DNA from: Grifola frondosa
Lineage: Eukaryota; Basidiomycota; Agaricomycetes; Polyporales; Grifolaceae
Length of the DNA: 64,000 bases
Direction: 5' to 3'
NCBI GenBank assembly: GCA_001683735.1
Contig: LUGG01000010.1
Span: forward strand, 1-64,000
The translations under genes were made by a program, and so were the position numbers. Shown here piece by piece: positions 44,881-55,184 of this stretch (within the stretch, counting starts at the first letter, position 1; each line of letters starts with the position of its first letter). The notes below the pieces were generated by a model. It worked only from the letters and a program-made list of their open reading frames with translations. It made no database searches and was not told the origin of the DNA.

Positions 44881-46210
44881 ATGTTTGCTCGATGTGTAAC
44901 ACGCTCAATTGCGTCTGAGCTCACGTCTCTGAAGCCGCTTTTTACGCTACGGAGTCGAAACGTTCCCGTGACTTCGTGAAAATCGTCGAGGTCGGCCCTC
45001 GCGATGGTCTCCAGAACGAGAAGACGATCATACCGCCTCAAATCAAGGCTGAGCTAGTCAACCGCCTTTCCAAGGCGGGGATAGATATAATCGAGTCAGG
45101 GAGTTTTGTGAGCCCAAAATGGGTGCCTCAGGTGAGTTGTGAACTGTGCAGAGGCCAGCGGACTTTTGCCATCAGTGTATATCGTTCGTGACTCGTCTCT
45201 ATCTGAGCTTGAGAAAAATGTCCGAGCTGCTCAGCTTTTGGACAGCGTGTCAGTATATACTGACGTGTACATAGATGGCAGGAACGGCTGAAGTTCTCTC
45301 AGCTATGAAACGTGTGCCCGGACACCACTACCCCGTTCTCGTGCCCAACATGAAGGGACTCGAGGCGCTGTTGGCTCTTCTCTCCTCGCAGCGACGAACG
45401 GATGTGCCGTTCACAGATGAGATTGCGGTCTTTACGGCAGCGACCGACGCATTTTGCAAGGCCAACACGAACTGTACCGTTCCGGAGTCTCTGAATCGTC
45501 TACGTGAAGTTACGAAGCATGCATTAGCCCATGGCCTACGCGTACGAGGGTGAATTTTATCCCATTAATAATTACTGCGCACCATAACAGTGTCCCTCGC
45601 AGATATGTCAGCGTTGTGATCGACTGTCCGTACTCGGGCAAGGTCGACCCGGTGAAGGTAAAGGAGGTCTCGCGAATGCTCATCGAGATGGGTTGCTACG
45701 AAGTGAGCCTTGGGGACACGGTTGGGACGGGCTCTCCGACAACCGTCAATGAGATGCTCCATACCGTGATCCACGGTGATGGTGGAGTGTCGCCCTCGAA
45801 ACTTGCCGTACGCATCTTTCGATTTGTTTAGTATGTATGGGGTTTATACGCTGATCAAACTCGTGCAGGGGCACTTCCACGATACGTACGGAATGGGTGT
45901 GGCGAATGTGCTCACTGCCCTAAAACACGGTTTGCGCACGTTCGACTCGGCGGTTGGCGGGCTGGGAGGGTGCCCATATTCACCGGGCGCAACAGGGAAT
46001 GTCGCGACGGAAGACGTACTCTATGCGTTACGTGGATCCGCATATGAGACGTCAGGTAACGTCGAAGCGGTGGCGGAGGTTGGCTCGTGGATTTCGCACA
46101 AGCTGGGCAGGCCAAATGCCAGTCGTGTCGGGAGGGCGCTTGAGGCGCGCAAGGACAGAGAACGAGAACGGTACAAGGAAGCAACGCAGAATGTGGCAGC
46201 GAAGTTGTAG
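44881..46210 (+). CDS. Hydroxymethylglutaryl-CoA lyase
   Basis: Cleaves HMG-CoA to acetoacetate and acetyl-CoA in leucine breakdown and ketone metabolism. The N-terminus MFARCVTRSIASELTSLKPL is Arg/Ser-rich like a mitochondrial presequence. Then comes KIVEVGPRDGLQNEKTIIPP (catalytic metal-binding Asp), IDIIESGSFVSPKWVPQ, FTAATDAFCKANTNCT, CPYSGKVDP, and GCYEVSLGDTVGTGSP. After further introns there are GHFHDTYGMGVANVL (His metal ligands) and the family signature VGGLGGCPYSPGATGNVATE with the catalytic Cys. The last three residues are AKL, a peroxisomal PTS1-type signal. At ~44970 a C run is one base short (CGTTCCCGTGAC); adding a C joins the presequence to DFVKIVEV. About four introns. A transposon ends ~185 bp upstream. 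Confidence 0.93.
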
Positions 46211-46830
46211 GTGATATGTGAGTGCTTGCTTTTGCGAAGATGAGGTATAATTCTCGCTGTAAGGTTCAAAGATGCATCTTTACGTGAGTGATTCTGATTA
46301 CTGTACACAGATGGATTTACTTCAACTTAGCAATTCATGATTTTCGGCCGTGTGTTCAGTCGTCAGCATTTATATGAGGCTTGACTGCGGTTTTCGTAAC
46401 AGTTGCTAATACAATTCATTTTACATCAGCCTCTTCTCCATCTGATACCATCGGCCGGTGACCATCCGATACTAGTCACCGCCTATATATCGATCTCTTC
46501 TTGATGCGTATTGTAATTATGCGGCGTACCCGATGAACATTATGCCCACGGATACCCTAATGAACCACCGAGCTGTCTCTCAGCGATCACCGCCGTCTCA
46601 TCCTTTTCTTACACACAGGTGCGTTATGCATTTCTGATGGTCCCATGCTCCCCATCCGCCTTGACAATTAGTCGTCCAATTCGATGAGTCAGTCACAACC
46701 GGATGCGTCGACTCCATGATTGGGCGTTTTGTGGCGCTTTCCGGTGGCGCATCTCCCTCTTCCGTTGGTACATAAAAAAGCCAGACCCTAAGCGCTCGCA
46801 CTCACATATCTCCATTCCCGCGTTGCTTCC
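46211..46830. other. Intergenic
   Basis: HMG-CoA lyase 3' flank and F-box promoter. Only short overlapping ORFs; no element or RNA gene seen. Confidence 0.5.
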
Positions 46831-47979
46831 ATGAGTAATCTATCCCTCGAAATTTGGCGAAGGATCTTCACACTTGCCTGCACAGATGGCGGGCGCATTG
46901 GTGCCTCACTTTCTCAGGTGTCTAGACGGTTCAACTATGCATCACTCCCCGCTCGTTTTCATTCCATTTCTCTTGCCAACCTTTCCCAGATCGAGTCTTT
47001 TTTGGTTCTATTCCAGAAGCACTCTCATAAGAATGCGAAGGTTCGCCACTTGCTGTTGAGTTTTCTGTCGCATTCGGATGTGCCCGCTAAGCAGACACAC
47101 AATACCCATCCATGGCAAACGCCGCACTGCGCTATTTCCAAACTCCTCGAGACCGTCGCTCCGAACTTGTGGACGCTGACATGGATTCATACCAACGACA
47201 TCATGCTACCTGATTATGACGTAGTCGTCAGATTCCCAGTACTGGAGGAACTTACCATCATGGGAGACTGCGTCTTTTTCCCGTTTTCTCCCTCGCCCTG
47301 TTTGGATCGACCAACATCTATACCCACATATGATCAAAGACGGAGGTCAACCGCTCCCACATCCCCAGACATGGGTAAGAGTTTGCAACTAGTCTCCCGG
47401 GGTCAGTTATCTCATAGATCTCAAATAGGTGCCATTGATATCCGGTTCCCTTCCTTGATGCGCCTTCATATCGTGGAGGATGACCCCGAATATTATGAAA
47501 TAGCTTGGCAAGAGTGCGCGAATGCCGCTCCCTCGGTGACGCACTTGCGTATGTCGAACTTGAACTCGGAGTTATTGTCGCGAGATACCTTCGGCGTGGT
47601 GGCTGGCGTTAATTCAGAAGCATACTGTCAAGGCCAGAGCGGAAGGCTCCGAATCCCAATCGAAAGCTACGCGAGCCTGCGGTATATCATAGTTCAGCCC
47701 ATGGATTCTGGGATGATAAATACACGTGCACTCAGGCGTGCATGTAGGCAGCTGAACACAGCTTCTCAAAAGGCACGGATTGTGAGGAGGAGGGGGCGAC
47801 ACATGGGCGAAAGTTGGGTCTGGCGTTTGAAGAAGGAGTGGGAGGATAGGATGTGTGGAGGAGTGGGCTGCTGGATTGAAACGGAGACAGAAGAGATTGA
47901 ATGGCAACGACGGTTGGCTCTCGAGGAAGCAATCAACGGACCATTGAAGGCATATGCAAATCATAAAGCCGATGTCTAA
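46831..47979 (+). CDS. F-box-like protein
   Basis: A single-exon 382-residue protein. It starts MSNLSLEIWRRIFTLACTDG and continues with LSQVSRRFNYASLP, the F-box-like pattern L..EI...I...........L..VSR.F, which binds Skp1 in SCF ubiquitin ligases. The middle contains leucine-rich-like segments (VRHLLLSFLS, LETVAPNLWTLTWIH, FPVLEELTIMGDC) as in fungal F-box proteins that survey substrates through degenerate LRRs. The C-terminal part is basic then acidic (ETETEEIEWQRRLALEE). The frame is clean. Such proteins are abundant and fast-evolving in mushrooms; no substrate can be proposed. Confidence 0.75.
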   Translation: MSNLSLEIWRRIFTLACTDGGRIGASLSQVSRRFNYASLPARFHSISLANLSQIESFLVLFQKHSHKNAKVRHLLLSFLSHSDVPAKQTHNTHPWQTPHCAISKLLETVAPNLWTLTWIHTNDIMLPDYDVVVRFPVLEELTIMGDCVFFPFSPSPCLDRPTSIPTYDQRRRSTAPTSPDMGKSLQLVSRGQLSHRSQIGAIDIRFPSLMRLHIVEDDPEYYEIAWQECANAAPSVTHLRMSNLNSELLSRDTFGVVAGVNSEAYCQGQSGRLRIPIESYASLRYIIVQPMDSGMINTRALRRACRQLNTASQKARIVRRRGRHMGESWVWRLKKEWEDRMCGGVGCWIETETEEIEWQRRLALEEAINGPLKAYANHKADV

Positions 47980-48577
47980 ATTCCCTGATCTTAAACGGAC
48001 AATGTCAACGTAGCACATGAATTATTATCGCGCAGCGAAATCAGTAGTCAGCCATATTACATACTTCACTGATTGCTACCGCGGCGCTGATTGACGCTCA
48101 CCCTCGAACTTGTTACTTGATAGTAAGATTGGCTGAAACCTAATGACGAGTCGGCAAACTATCGGTCGGAATTGTACAGATGGATGGCGAGAACATATGC
48201 TCGTGTGATAGTCAGCCTCGTCTGGATTCGAACGGGAGGTTGCAAGGACGCACAGCCAACGCTCTTGTTTTTCCGCCGCTTTCTGCTTTAATCTTTTGGC
48301 CTTCCATCTGCACGAATTTTTTGCTGTGCTCATTGCTCTGCCCATTGCGTTGAGTTTACCTTGGACTGCACTAGAGTGCGATAACCACTTTCGAGGACGT
48401 GACCGAGTCGCGCGACGCGTTTGTTTGTTTGTGCATCGTTGAGGTATAAAGACCTCGCGTGTGTCCGCCCTCTGCTCTCTGCCCCTCCCTTTCTTCCTTC
48501 TCTTTATTTTATTTTATTGTCCCTCGAAGGGCATCCCCACCCCTAAAATACCCCACTCTCTCTCATTACACACAATC
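47980..48577. other. Intergenic with CT-rich cyclin leader
   Basis: No gene is supported. Just upstream of the cyclin start, 48475-48575 is strongly C/T-rich (CCTCCCTTTCTTCCTTCTC), a common core-promoter/leader composition of active fungal genes. Confidence 0.5.
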
Positions 48578-50145
48578 ATGTCCATGGATCTCCGTCACCC
48601 CGGTTCTTTACTTCCCAGATCTTTCCATAACCGCGACCTGGTCGAGCTCATGCGCCAGCCTGTCTCATTCGATATGATCAACTACCTAGCACTGCAGACG
48701 ACTCGGGTGATCAATTTGGCTGAGGAGACAAGTAGCCAGAGTCTCCCCACACCACCCAGACTCCGCACAAGGTGTCCTTCACTGACCGCGAACAGTCGCC
48801 CGGCCTCCCATCTCTCCAGGACTTCATCGTCTTTATTTGCCAATCTTCGCACGTTCAAGCACCAACCCTCCTGACCACCCTTATCTACCTTGAACGTCTC
48901 CGAACTAAGCTTCCCAAGATGGCAAAGGGTAAGCCCGCTTAGACTTTCGTACCCGACCGTTTGACAAAATGAACTCCTAGGGATGCCCTGTACGAGACAT
49001 CGCGTGTTCCTCGCGACACTCATCGTTGCCGCCAAGTACCTCAACGATTCGTCGCCCAAGAACAAGAACTGGGGAACATATGCACGCCTGTTCGACCTCG
49101 CCGAGATCAACCTCATGGAGAAGCAGCTCCTCTTTCTCCTTGACTATGATCTCCGCTTCGAGGAGCAGGAGGCCCTCGTGCACTTCGCACCGTTCCTTCC
49201 GACACCTAGCTCACCGTGCGAGACCTCTGCAAAGGAGACGCGAGCAACCGCTGTCACTCGCGCTAAGGCCCGTGTGCAAGCTCATATCACTGTGCCACCC
49301 ACTCCCCGCATGATGCCGCTCAACCTCCCCTTCCCTCACCTGCCAATTCTCTGTCGAGTGTGCAGAGTCTCATGAAGCGTCTTTCATCTACGTACCTGGG
49401 CGTGCCTTCCGCTACCAGTAGCGATAGTCGCCCTCGGACACTCTCTCGCGCTTCGTCTAGCAGCACCCTTGGGGCCGCCAGCACTAGCGGAGATTCTGAG
49501 GCTGGTTCTCTTACCTCAGACAGCGGGTCCTCCTCACCGTCGTCGTCCGAGGCCTCTACTGAGGCATCACCGGAAGAACACGATATAGAAATCCAGGATG
49601 CGCGGGACAGCGAGTTATCGGAGAGGAGGTTCCAGCTGCAACCAGTCCCGGCTTACGCATATAGGCAGGGGAGGAAAGTCTCCACAGCATCGACGTGTAC
49701 CGTGAAATCCGATGCCACTGTCGCTGGGTCAGCTTCTGACTTCAGGAGACTCTCGAACGTCAGCATTCAGACAGTCTCGTCACCCTCCCCATTACCTGTC
49801 CGTGGCGATGCTTCACAGGTCGCGAGGAGCGGAATAGGCCGAGGATCTGGTGCGAAGCGTTCGACGTCGTATGTGTGTGGACAATCTCAGTCCGAGCCCG
49901 GTGCGATGATCTCGAGTGCGACCATGCCTGCCATCGCTCGCAATGCGACTTCTGTGACTACCTCCTCCGGAGGATTCCTCAGCCGCATGTGGGGCGCAGC
50001 GACCAAGGGCCAGGACAAGGACAAGGACAGGGACGGCGCTGACACTGCAGAGCCTTCTGAGACGCATGGCACCAGTAGTGCTTTCCGGCGCCTCGCACAC
50101 TCCAAGTCGGCGCTGTTTCGCAGCCACCAAGCTCTTGAGGTGTAA
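48578..50145 (+). CDS. PCL1/2-type cyclin
   Basis: A predicted Pho85-type CDK cyclin. It starts [20 protein letters not shown]. The cyclin box comprises [40 protein letters not shown], (intron ~48919-48979) [40 protein letters not shown], and [18 protein letters not shown]. These are all conserved PCL features, including KYLNDSS-x-KN-x-NW. The C-terminal half is Ser/Pro/Thr-rich and disordered ([20 protein letters not shown]), likely phosphorylated. Two homopolymers are one base short: CCACCC at ~48752 (adding C restores [10 protein letters not shown]) and CCAATT at ~49346 (adding A restores [15 protein letters not shown]). With these corrections it is a complete gene. It is more typical than the cyclin at 17408. 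Confidence 0.85.
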
Positions 50146-50874
50146 AGACTTCCTGGTGTTTGGCATCGCTGCCTGTCACTCCAGACGATCATTACGATGC
50201 ATACGACCATGTGACGACGGTGACTGGGCTTGATCCAGACCACTCATTTTCTCTACGATCATTCTCTGCTTTACTTCTACCGGACAATGGACCACGGACA
50301 TCTTCGTTTTGTTTTTCTATTCAATACTTGCTGGACAAACTAGTCACCAATTTCCTACCTTCCTTCGGACTTGCTTATTGTAGCGATTTTTGTTTAATTT
50401 CCGTCGTGCAGTACGGACACTTTACCCCCATACACATCACTATCCACCACCGTCCTTTTACGCTGGACTTTATGTAAGCCGCTGCGGACATTTGTAGCCC
50501 TACTCTCTTTGTACCCCTTGGAGGACACCCACGACTCCTGCGCTCGCTCATCATGCTCCATAGGCGGAGGGGACATATATATGTACTCGTACAACTGTAT
50601 CCTTATTGCGTGGATATGTAGCTCGTAAACATATATGTGTATTTGTTGGTTTCCCTTCCCACGCGATTGAGCAGTGGTTTTGAAGTTTGTTGCAGGCGTT
50701 GAATGCCATTTTGAGAAAAAGACAAATACAGGTAAATATATGCCGATTGCCAAATCGAGAATCGCAAAGAAACGTCTACAATCAACAATTTCTGAACAGC
50801 AGTGGTGAGTGCTGACCGCGCTGCTCTGCGAACGCTCGACTTGATCTTGGTTTCTATTATTTAGAGAACTCGTA
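50146..50874. other. Intergenic
   Basis: Cyclin 3' flank and IF3 promoter. T-rich; no recognisable ORF or element. Confidence 0.5.
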
Positions 50875-51876
50875 ATGAGTGCTTTAATGTTTCGTTCGAC
50901 CTGCAGAACAATTGTGCGCCCTCTTTGCTACGCGTCCTCTTCACGACCCACCCAGTCTGTATTCTGCCAAACAGCCCATTTTGCCACAAAAGTAGCATCT
51001 GTCCAGAAGCGGAATAAACGCAACAATGAGATAGGACACCGTTGGGTTCGCCTGGTTGATCCCAAGACGGGCGCGCTTGGCGAACCCACCAACCTCCAGG
51101 ACCTCCTCGCCACAATCGACTTGAAGGGATTTTTCCTGGAGCTCGTCAGTGAAAAGCCGGACCCCATCGTGAAATTGATGAGCAAGCGGCAGCTTTTCGA
51201 CGAGGGAAAGGCGAGGAAGAAGGCGAAAGGGAAGGGCGTGGAGGAGAAGGAGGTGCAACTGACTTGGGGCGTATCATCCGGCGACCTTTCGCATAAACTT
51301 CAAAAAGTCCGAACTGATTTGCAGGATGGTCATCGCGTCTCAGTAGTATACGCGCCGAAGGCTGGCCAGACTCAGCTCTCACCACAGGCTATGGCGGCGC
51401 AGGTACAAGAGACAGTCGATCTGCTAGCGGACGTTGGGAAGGAGTGGAAGCCGCGGATTGTGGAGAAACGCGCGGCGGCGATCTACTTGGAAGGATTGCG
51501 AGAGGCTACAAAGGAGTTCCAGATCCCATGGGGCACCTCCGACGAGTGGCGGCTGCCACTGGAGAAAGTTCGTGTAGAGTTGCAACAGGGCAAGAAGGTG
51601 GATCTGGAGTTATGTCCAGGGCCGAAGAAATCTCAGAGGCGTCTTGCAGCGATACTGAAAGATCAGAGGAAGGCTGCAGCTGAATTGAAGAAAAAGTATC
51701 AGGAGCAGGACTCCGAGGCGAGTGTGGAGGTACAAGATCTCGAGGCGGTCATGGAGGCGCAAATACAAGAGACGGTTGACTCGCTGGCGACGGTTGGGAG
51801 AGAACGGAAACCCAGACTTCACCATAACAATTCTGTCACTTTGTACTTTGAACCGGGTGCTAAACCACCCTCATGA
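50875..51876 (+). CDS. Mitochondrial translation initiation factor IF-3 with duplicated C-domain
   Basis: A single-exon 333-residue protein. The N-terminus (1-40) is Arg/Ser-rich without acids, like a mitochondrial presequence. The IF3 N-domain (48-115) has NNEIGHRWVRLVDPKTGALG, NLQDLLATIDLKGFFLELV and PIVKLMSKRQLFDEGKARKK. A C-domain (125-160) follows: KEVQLTWGVSSGDLSHKLQK and VRTDLQDGHRVSVVY. The rest looks like a second copy of that domain: KEFQIPWGTSDEWRLPLEKV plus RVELQQGKKVDLEL (213-246). A 30-residue motif also occurs twice (AAQVQETVDLLADVGKEWKP at 174-193; EAQIQETVDSLATVGRERKP at 294-313). IF3 keeps mitochondrial ribosomal subunits apart and checks the start codon. The neighbour on the minus strand converges on it. 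Confidence 0.82.
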   Translation: MSALMFRSTCRTIVRPLCYASSSRPTQSVFCQTAHFATKVASVQKRNKRNNEIGHRWVRLVDPKTGALGEPTNLQDLLATIDLKGFFLELVSEKPDPIVKLMSKRQLFDEGKARKKAKGKGVEEKEVQLTWGVSSGDLSHKLQKVRTDLQDGHRVSVVYAPKAGQTQLSPQAMAAQVQETVDLLADVGKEWKPRIVEKRAAAIYLEGLREATKEFQIPWGTSDEWRLPLEKVRVELQQGKKVDLELCPGPKKSQRRLAAILKDQRKAAAELKKKYQEQDSEASVEVQDLEAVMEAQIQETVDSLATVGRERKPRLHHNNSVTLYFEPGAKPPS

Positions 51877-51983
51877 CCGCTGCCATTTCCGAACGAGCTC
51901 GCATGACTAACACTGCCTATATACTACCATTACTTTTACTGTCGCACGCGTCCTTCTGATGTTACATCTTGGTTGACTCTACA

Positions 51984-54835
51984 CTACTTACAGTATTCTG
52001 AGCGGTCCTGTCGCGCATGCGGCGGGGTACACGTCCAAGAGGCAGACCTCGAACCTTCACCGTTGGCAAGGCATGCGGCCTGAAGTCGCTCTTGGGAGAG
52101 GCGGGAATGCATATGGACGATGGATAAGCGGAGTCGCAGGGAATGTGGATTCATCGTCCCTGGTAGCCAGCGACCGACAAACAGGTGACGGAAGCCCGCA
52201 GGAACAGAAAGGCCTGACGCGACCATTGTCTCCGCCACTTCCTGGATCAGAGGTGTCCAGTGTGGTGATACTGTTTCCCTCTGGTGATACCAGAGATGTG
52301 ACGTCCGCAGTCGTCTCCGCCAGTATGCACGTGAACTTCGCGACGCGCGGGCGTACATATCTGGGTGCCGCCCGAAAAGGCTGAGCGCAGCATTGAAGAA
52401 GCGAGGATCTGGTATTGGGCGCATGTGCTCAGGGAAAGACCATGATTCCTCAGTCTTTCCTTGCAAGTCAAGCAGAGAGTCATATACCGCTCGTCCCCCG
52501 CTCAGCATCGACCGATAGAGGAGCAGCCCCATCTCAAGTCGCTGGTTGTGCTTTTTTCTATCCATCCGCCGTCCGGAGCTCTTCTTCTCTTCCTTCAGCA
52601 CTAGCCGCCGACGCGCGACAACAAACCGTGCCCAACCGCGCTTATGGTGATCCGCCTTCGGCACCCAAACATCCTCCAACTCGCGAGACGTCTCCGTAAA
52701 GGGCAGCCGTCCGCGGTACACGAGAGGGATGCTCTTGCGTGCTTCCGCAGCATAGCACTGGAGCATCGACGTATATGCATGTACGGTAAGGCACCATGGC
52801 GCCACACCTGGCGCGAAGTCGGGAATCCAGCTTGCCCGCTCGGCCTGCTTCGCCAAAATCCACACACGCTCCGCGAGTCCAGTGTTACCCGCCTTAGAAA
52901 GTGCGTTGAGCAGCGCGGAGAAGACGTAGGGACCATGAGCCACCGCACGTTGCAAGCATTGACGGCGTGGAGGCCTCCGCAGCGAAAGTTGTAATTCTTC
53001 GGTGATCGAGCCCCAAGAAGGATGGTCAATGATGTACAGCTCAGGAAGAATGTGGAAAAGCACATCTGCTACGACGGCCGGCCTGCCGGTCGATGTCAAG
53101 GAGATGATATAGCTGGAGAGGGTGAATGCATCGGCCGTCACACTTCCCGGAAGCAGTTCACCAGCATTCGGCAGAGCCAGTACCTGAGTATCAAGCCTCT
53201 GCAGCGCGCGTGGAAATGTTGATCGCGATTTTGGATGGACGTTTAGAATAGCTTTTGAACCATCGGACTTGGGCTTCACAGTCTCCACCGTGATGCCATG
53301 ATGAGCGTTCTCCTTGATTGTCGGAGAACGGACAGTGCGACCTCGCTGATAGGCATCTGTCGTAGGAGAGTGCCGGATCGAATGAGGATGTTATATGTCA
53401 CGATATCTGGCTGTAATGGAGGGTCCCGTTTGTGACACATATGGACCAACACGGACGACGCCAGGGATGGAGAAAGACGCTCTCGAAGAGCATAGTGTAA
53501 CAGCGAGTTGTATGACCGCCTATCAAGCTTTGGCACCGCTAAGGAGGAGCCTTCCGAAAGCGACTTGATCATCCGCATGAGAACGCGTTGGAAGTAGGGG
53601 TATGCCTGGACACGAGCAGGTTTGCCGTTTTGCATAATCCACACATATCGATCGGTCTTCGGACATGAATACAGTGCCTGGATGAGCCGAGACATATTGC
53701 TCGAATAAATTTGACCTGTATCCAACAACGCAGCCAGATTGGCCAATGCCTGCAAGGCAGTAGCAAGTTGGTTATCGTCGGGACCGCTGGAGAAGTAGTC
53801 CTTGATAATCCGAAGAATCTTGCCCATGATTATCGGGTCGGGATAGGGAAGTTCAGAAGCAATCCGTCTAGGCGATAATTTGATGCCTTGCTGTCGTCTT
53901 TTGGAGTCGAGAGCAGGGTCGTCGGATGGATCGGTTTCTGGTATGCTTTTCGCCGAGGCGTTTCGTAATTGCCAGTCCTTGACCAAAAGAACAAACAATA
54001 ACGAGCCGACGATTATTTCACCCTGCATGAGGGCAGTGCTGATGATTGCATCGTACATCCGTTTCGTACGATGTTGTCCGAAGACGCGGGCTTCATGTAG
54101 TAGTTGAAGTGCTGCCTGAGTGCAGTCATCGGCAACCAACTCCATCCGCAATTTTAACACAGCAGGATCATCTTGGACCTTCCTATCGGCTCCAGTGAAC
54201 TTGAACGGGTTGCTTAGACTGGCGGGTATAGGTGAAAGAGAACGAATGATAGATTCGAGTGTATAGGTGCGTAACGAGATGCCTTGACCGATCATGAGCT
54301 GTGCATATTGAGCCGCCTTCTTGCCATACCCTGCGCGCAACAGTCCATGCAAGAAAGCATGCGCAGACAGACGGGGAGAAACGGGCCGGCCGAAGTTGAT
54401 AGGTTGCAGTGGAGCGTCGCCGGATTTCGAAGATTCCGAGTTTGGGAGGGGGTACAAAGCATCGGGATGTACAGAGTAGTGAAGAGAATTTACAACGTAC
54501 AGGGCGTCCCCAAAGTGACCTTCCTGCGCGCACAATCGGACGGCTTGAGCTGAAGCACGCGATAATTGTGCTGCAGTCAGGCGCATGGAGGACGTCAAGA
54601 AATCGGCCTTGGGTGGAGACGTAACCGAATCGTTCTCCTTGGTACTGATGATGGTGGAGGTGCGGCAAGGGGCAGAAGTGAAGAACGAGGCGGAGGTGGC
54701 GGCAGGGCGGCAGCATGGGAGGGGCGGCCTCTGGCTGTGTGTATAGAACATCGATCGTGGTCCATGGCGGCTAGGAAAATGGTGGGCGACGCCTCGCAAT
54801 AGAGTATTGGCCGCTGTCGACCAAATGCATGGCAT
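51984..54835 (-). CDS. Pentatricopeptide-repeat-like protein, probably mitochondrial
   Basis: Two long open stretches in different frames (54835 to 53276, and 53288 to 51984) form one gene of ~940 residues. The change is near 53300-53345, where RRTLIMASRWRL ends in one frame while ENAHHGITVETVKPKSDG runs on in the other. This is either a missing base or a real break. The N-terminus (MPCIWSTAANTLLRGVAHHF) is Arg/Ser-rich and could target mitochondria. Helical repeats with PPR character include HAFLHGLLRAGYGKKAAQYA, RMYDAIISTALMQGEIIVGS, PDIVTYNILIRSGTLLRQM, YVFSALLNALSKAGNTGLAE and VHAYTSMLQCYAAEARK. Fungal PPR proteins bind organelle RNA and act in its maturation or translation. The RNA target is unknown. 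No introns are needed apart from the frame change. Confidence 0.7.
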
Positions 54836-55184
54836 GTGTCTCGCATAACTTGAAGAGAAGTGAGAGATGTCTACTGAATTCGAGAGACCGCAAACATACC
54901 AGGCCAGCCCAAGGGCTCCAGTCAGAGGAGCGCGTTCCGAAAAGCGAACGCTACAACGGCGGCTGCAGACGAACGGAACGGTGAAGTCGCGAAGGTCGAG
55001 GCTTGGTCCCGCGTCGACGCTCTCTGAACTTCACGGTCGAGAGTCTGGAAAAGCGCCCGCGGGTGCACGTGATCCTCCTGCCCTCAACGGGCGCTTCATG
55101 TTGAACTCTGGTCTGACGGACTCTGACCTCTGAGTCGTAAGTTGAGCGGTTGGTCAAACTCATCCTTGATTATATTTCGTCCAG
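54836..55184. other. Divergent promoter region PPR/CBC80
   Basis: An 88-codon plus ORF at 54867-55133 is Arg/Ser-rich with no family match and lies in the only space available for both promoters. It is not called. Confidence 0.4.

Noticed and set aside
48190..48265. Possible tRNA (minus strand) because of a CCCGTTCGAATCC B-box-like motif
   Set aside because: The T-stem does not pair beyond one base pair and no matching A-box or acceptor stem was found.
54867..55133. 88-codon plus ORF between PPR and CBC80
   Set aside because: Arg/Ser-rich low-complexity composition in a divergent promoter; no support.
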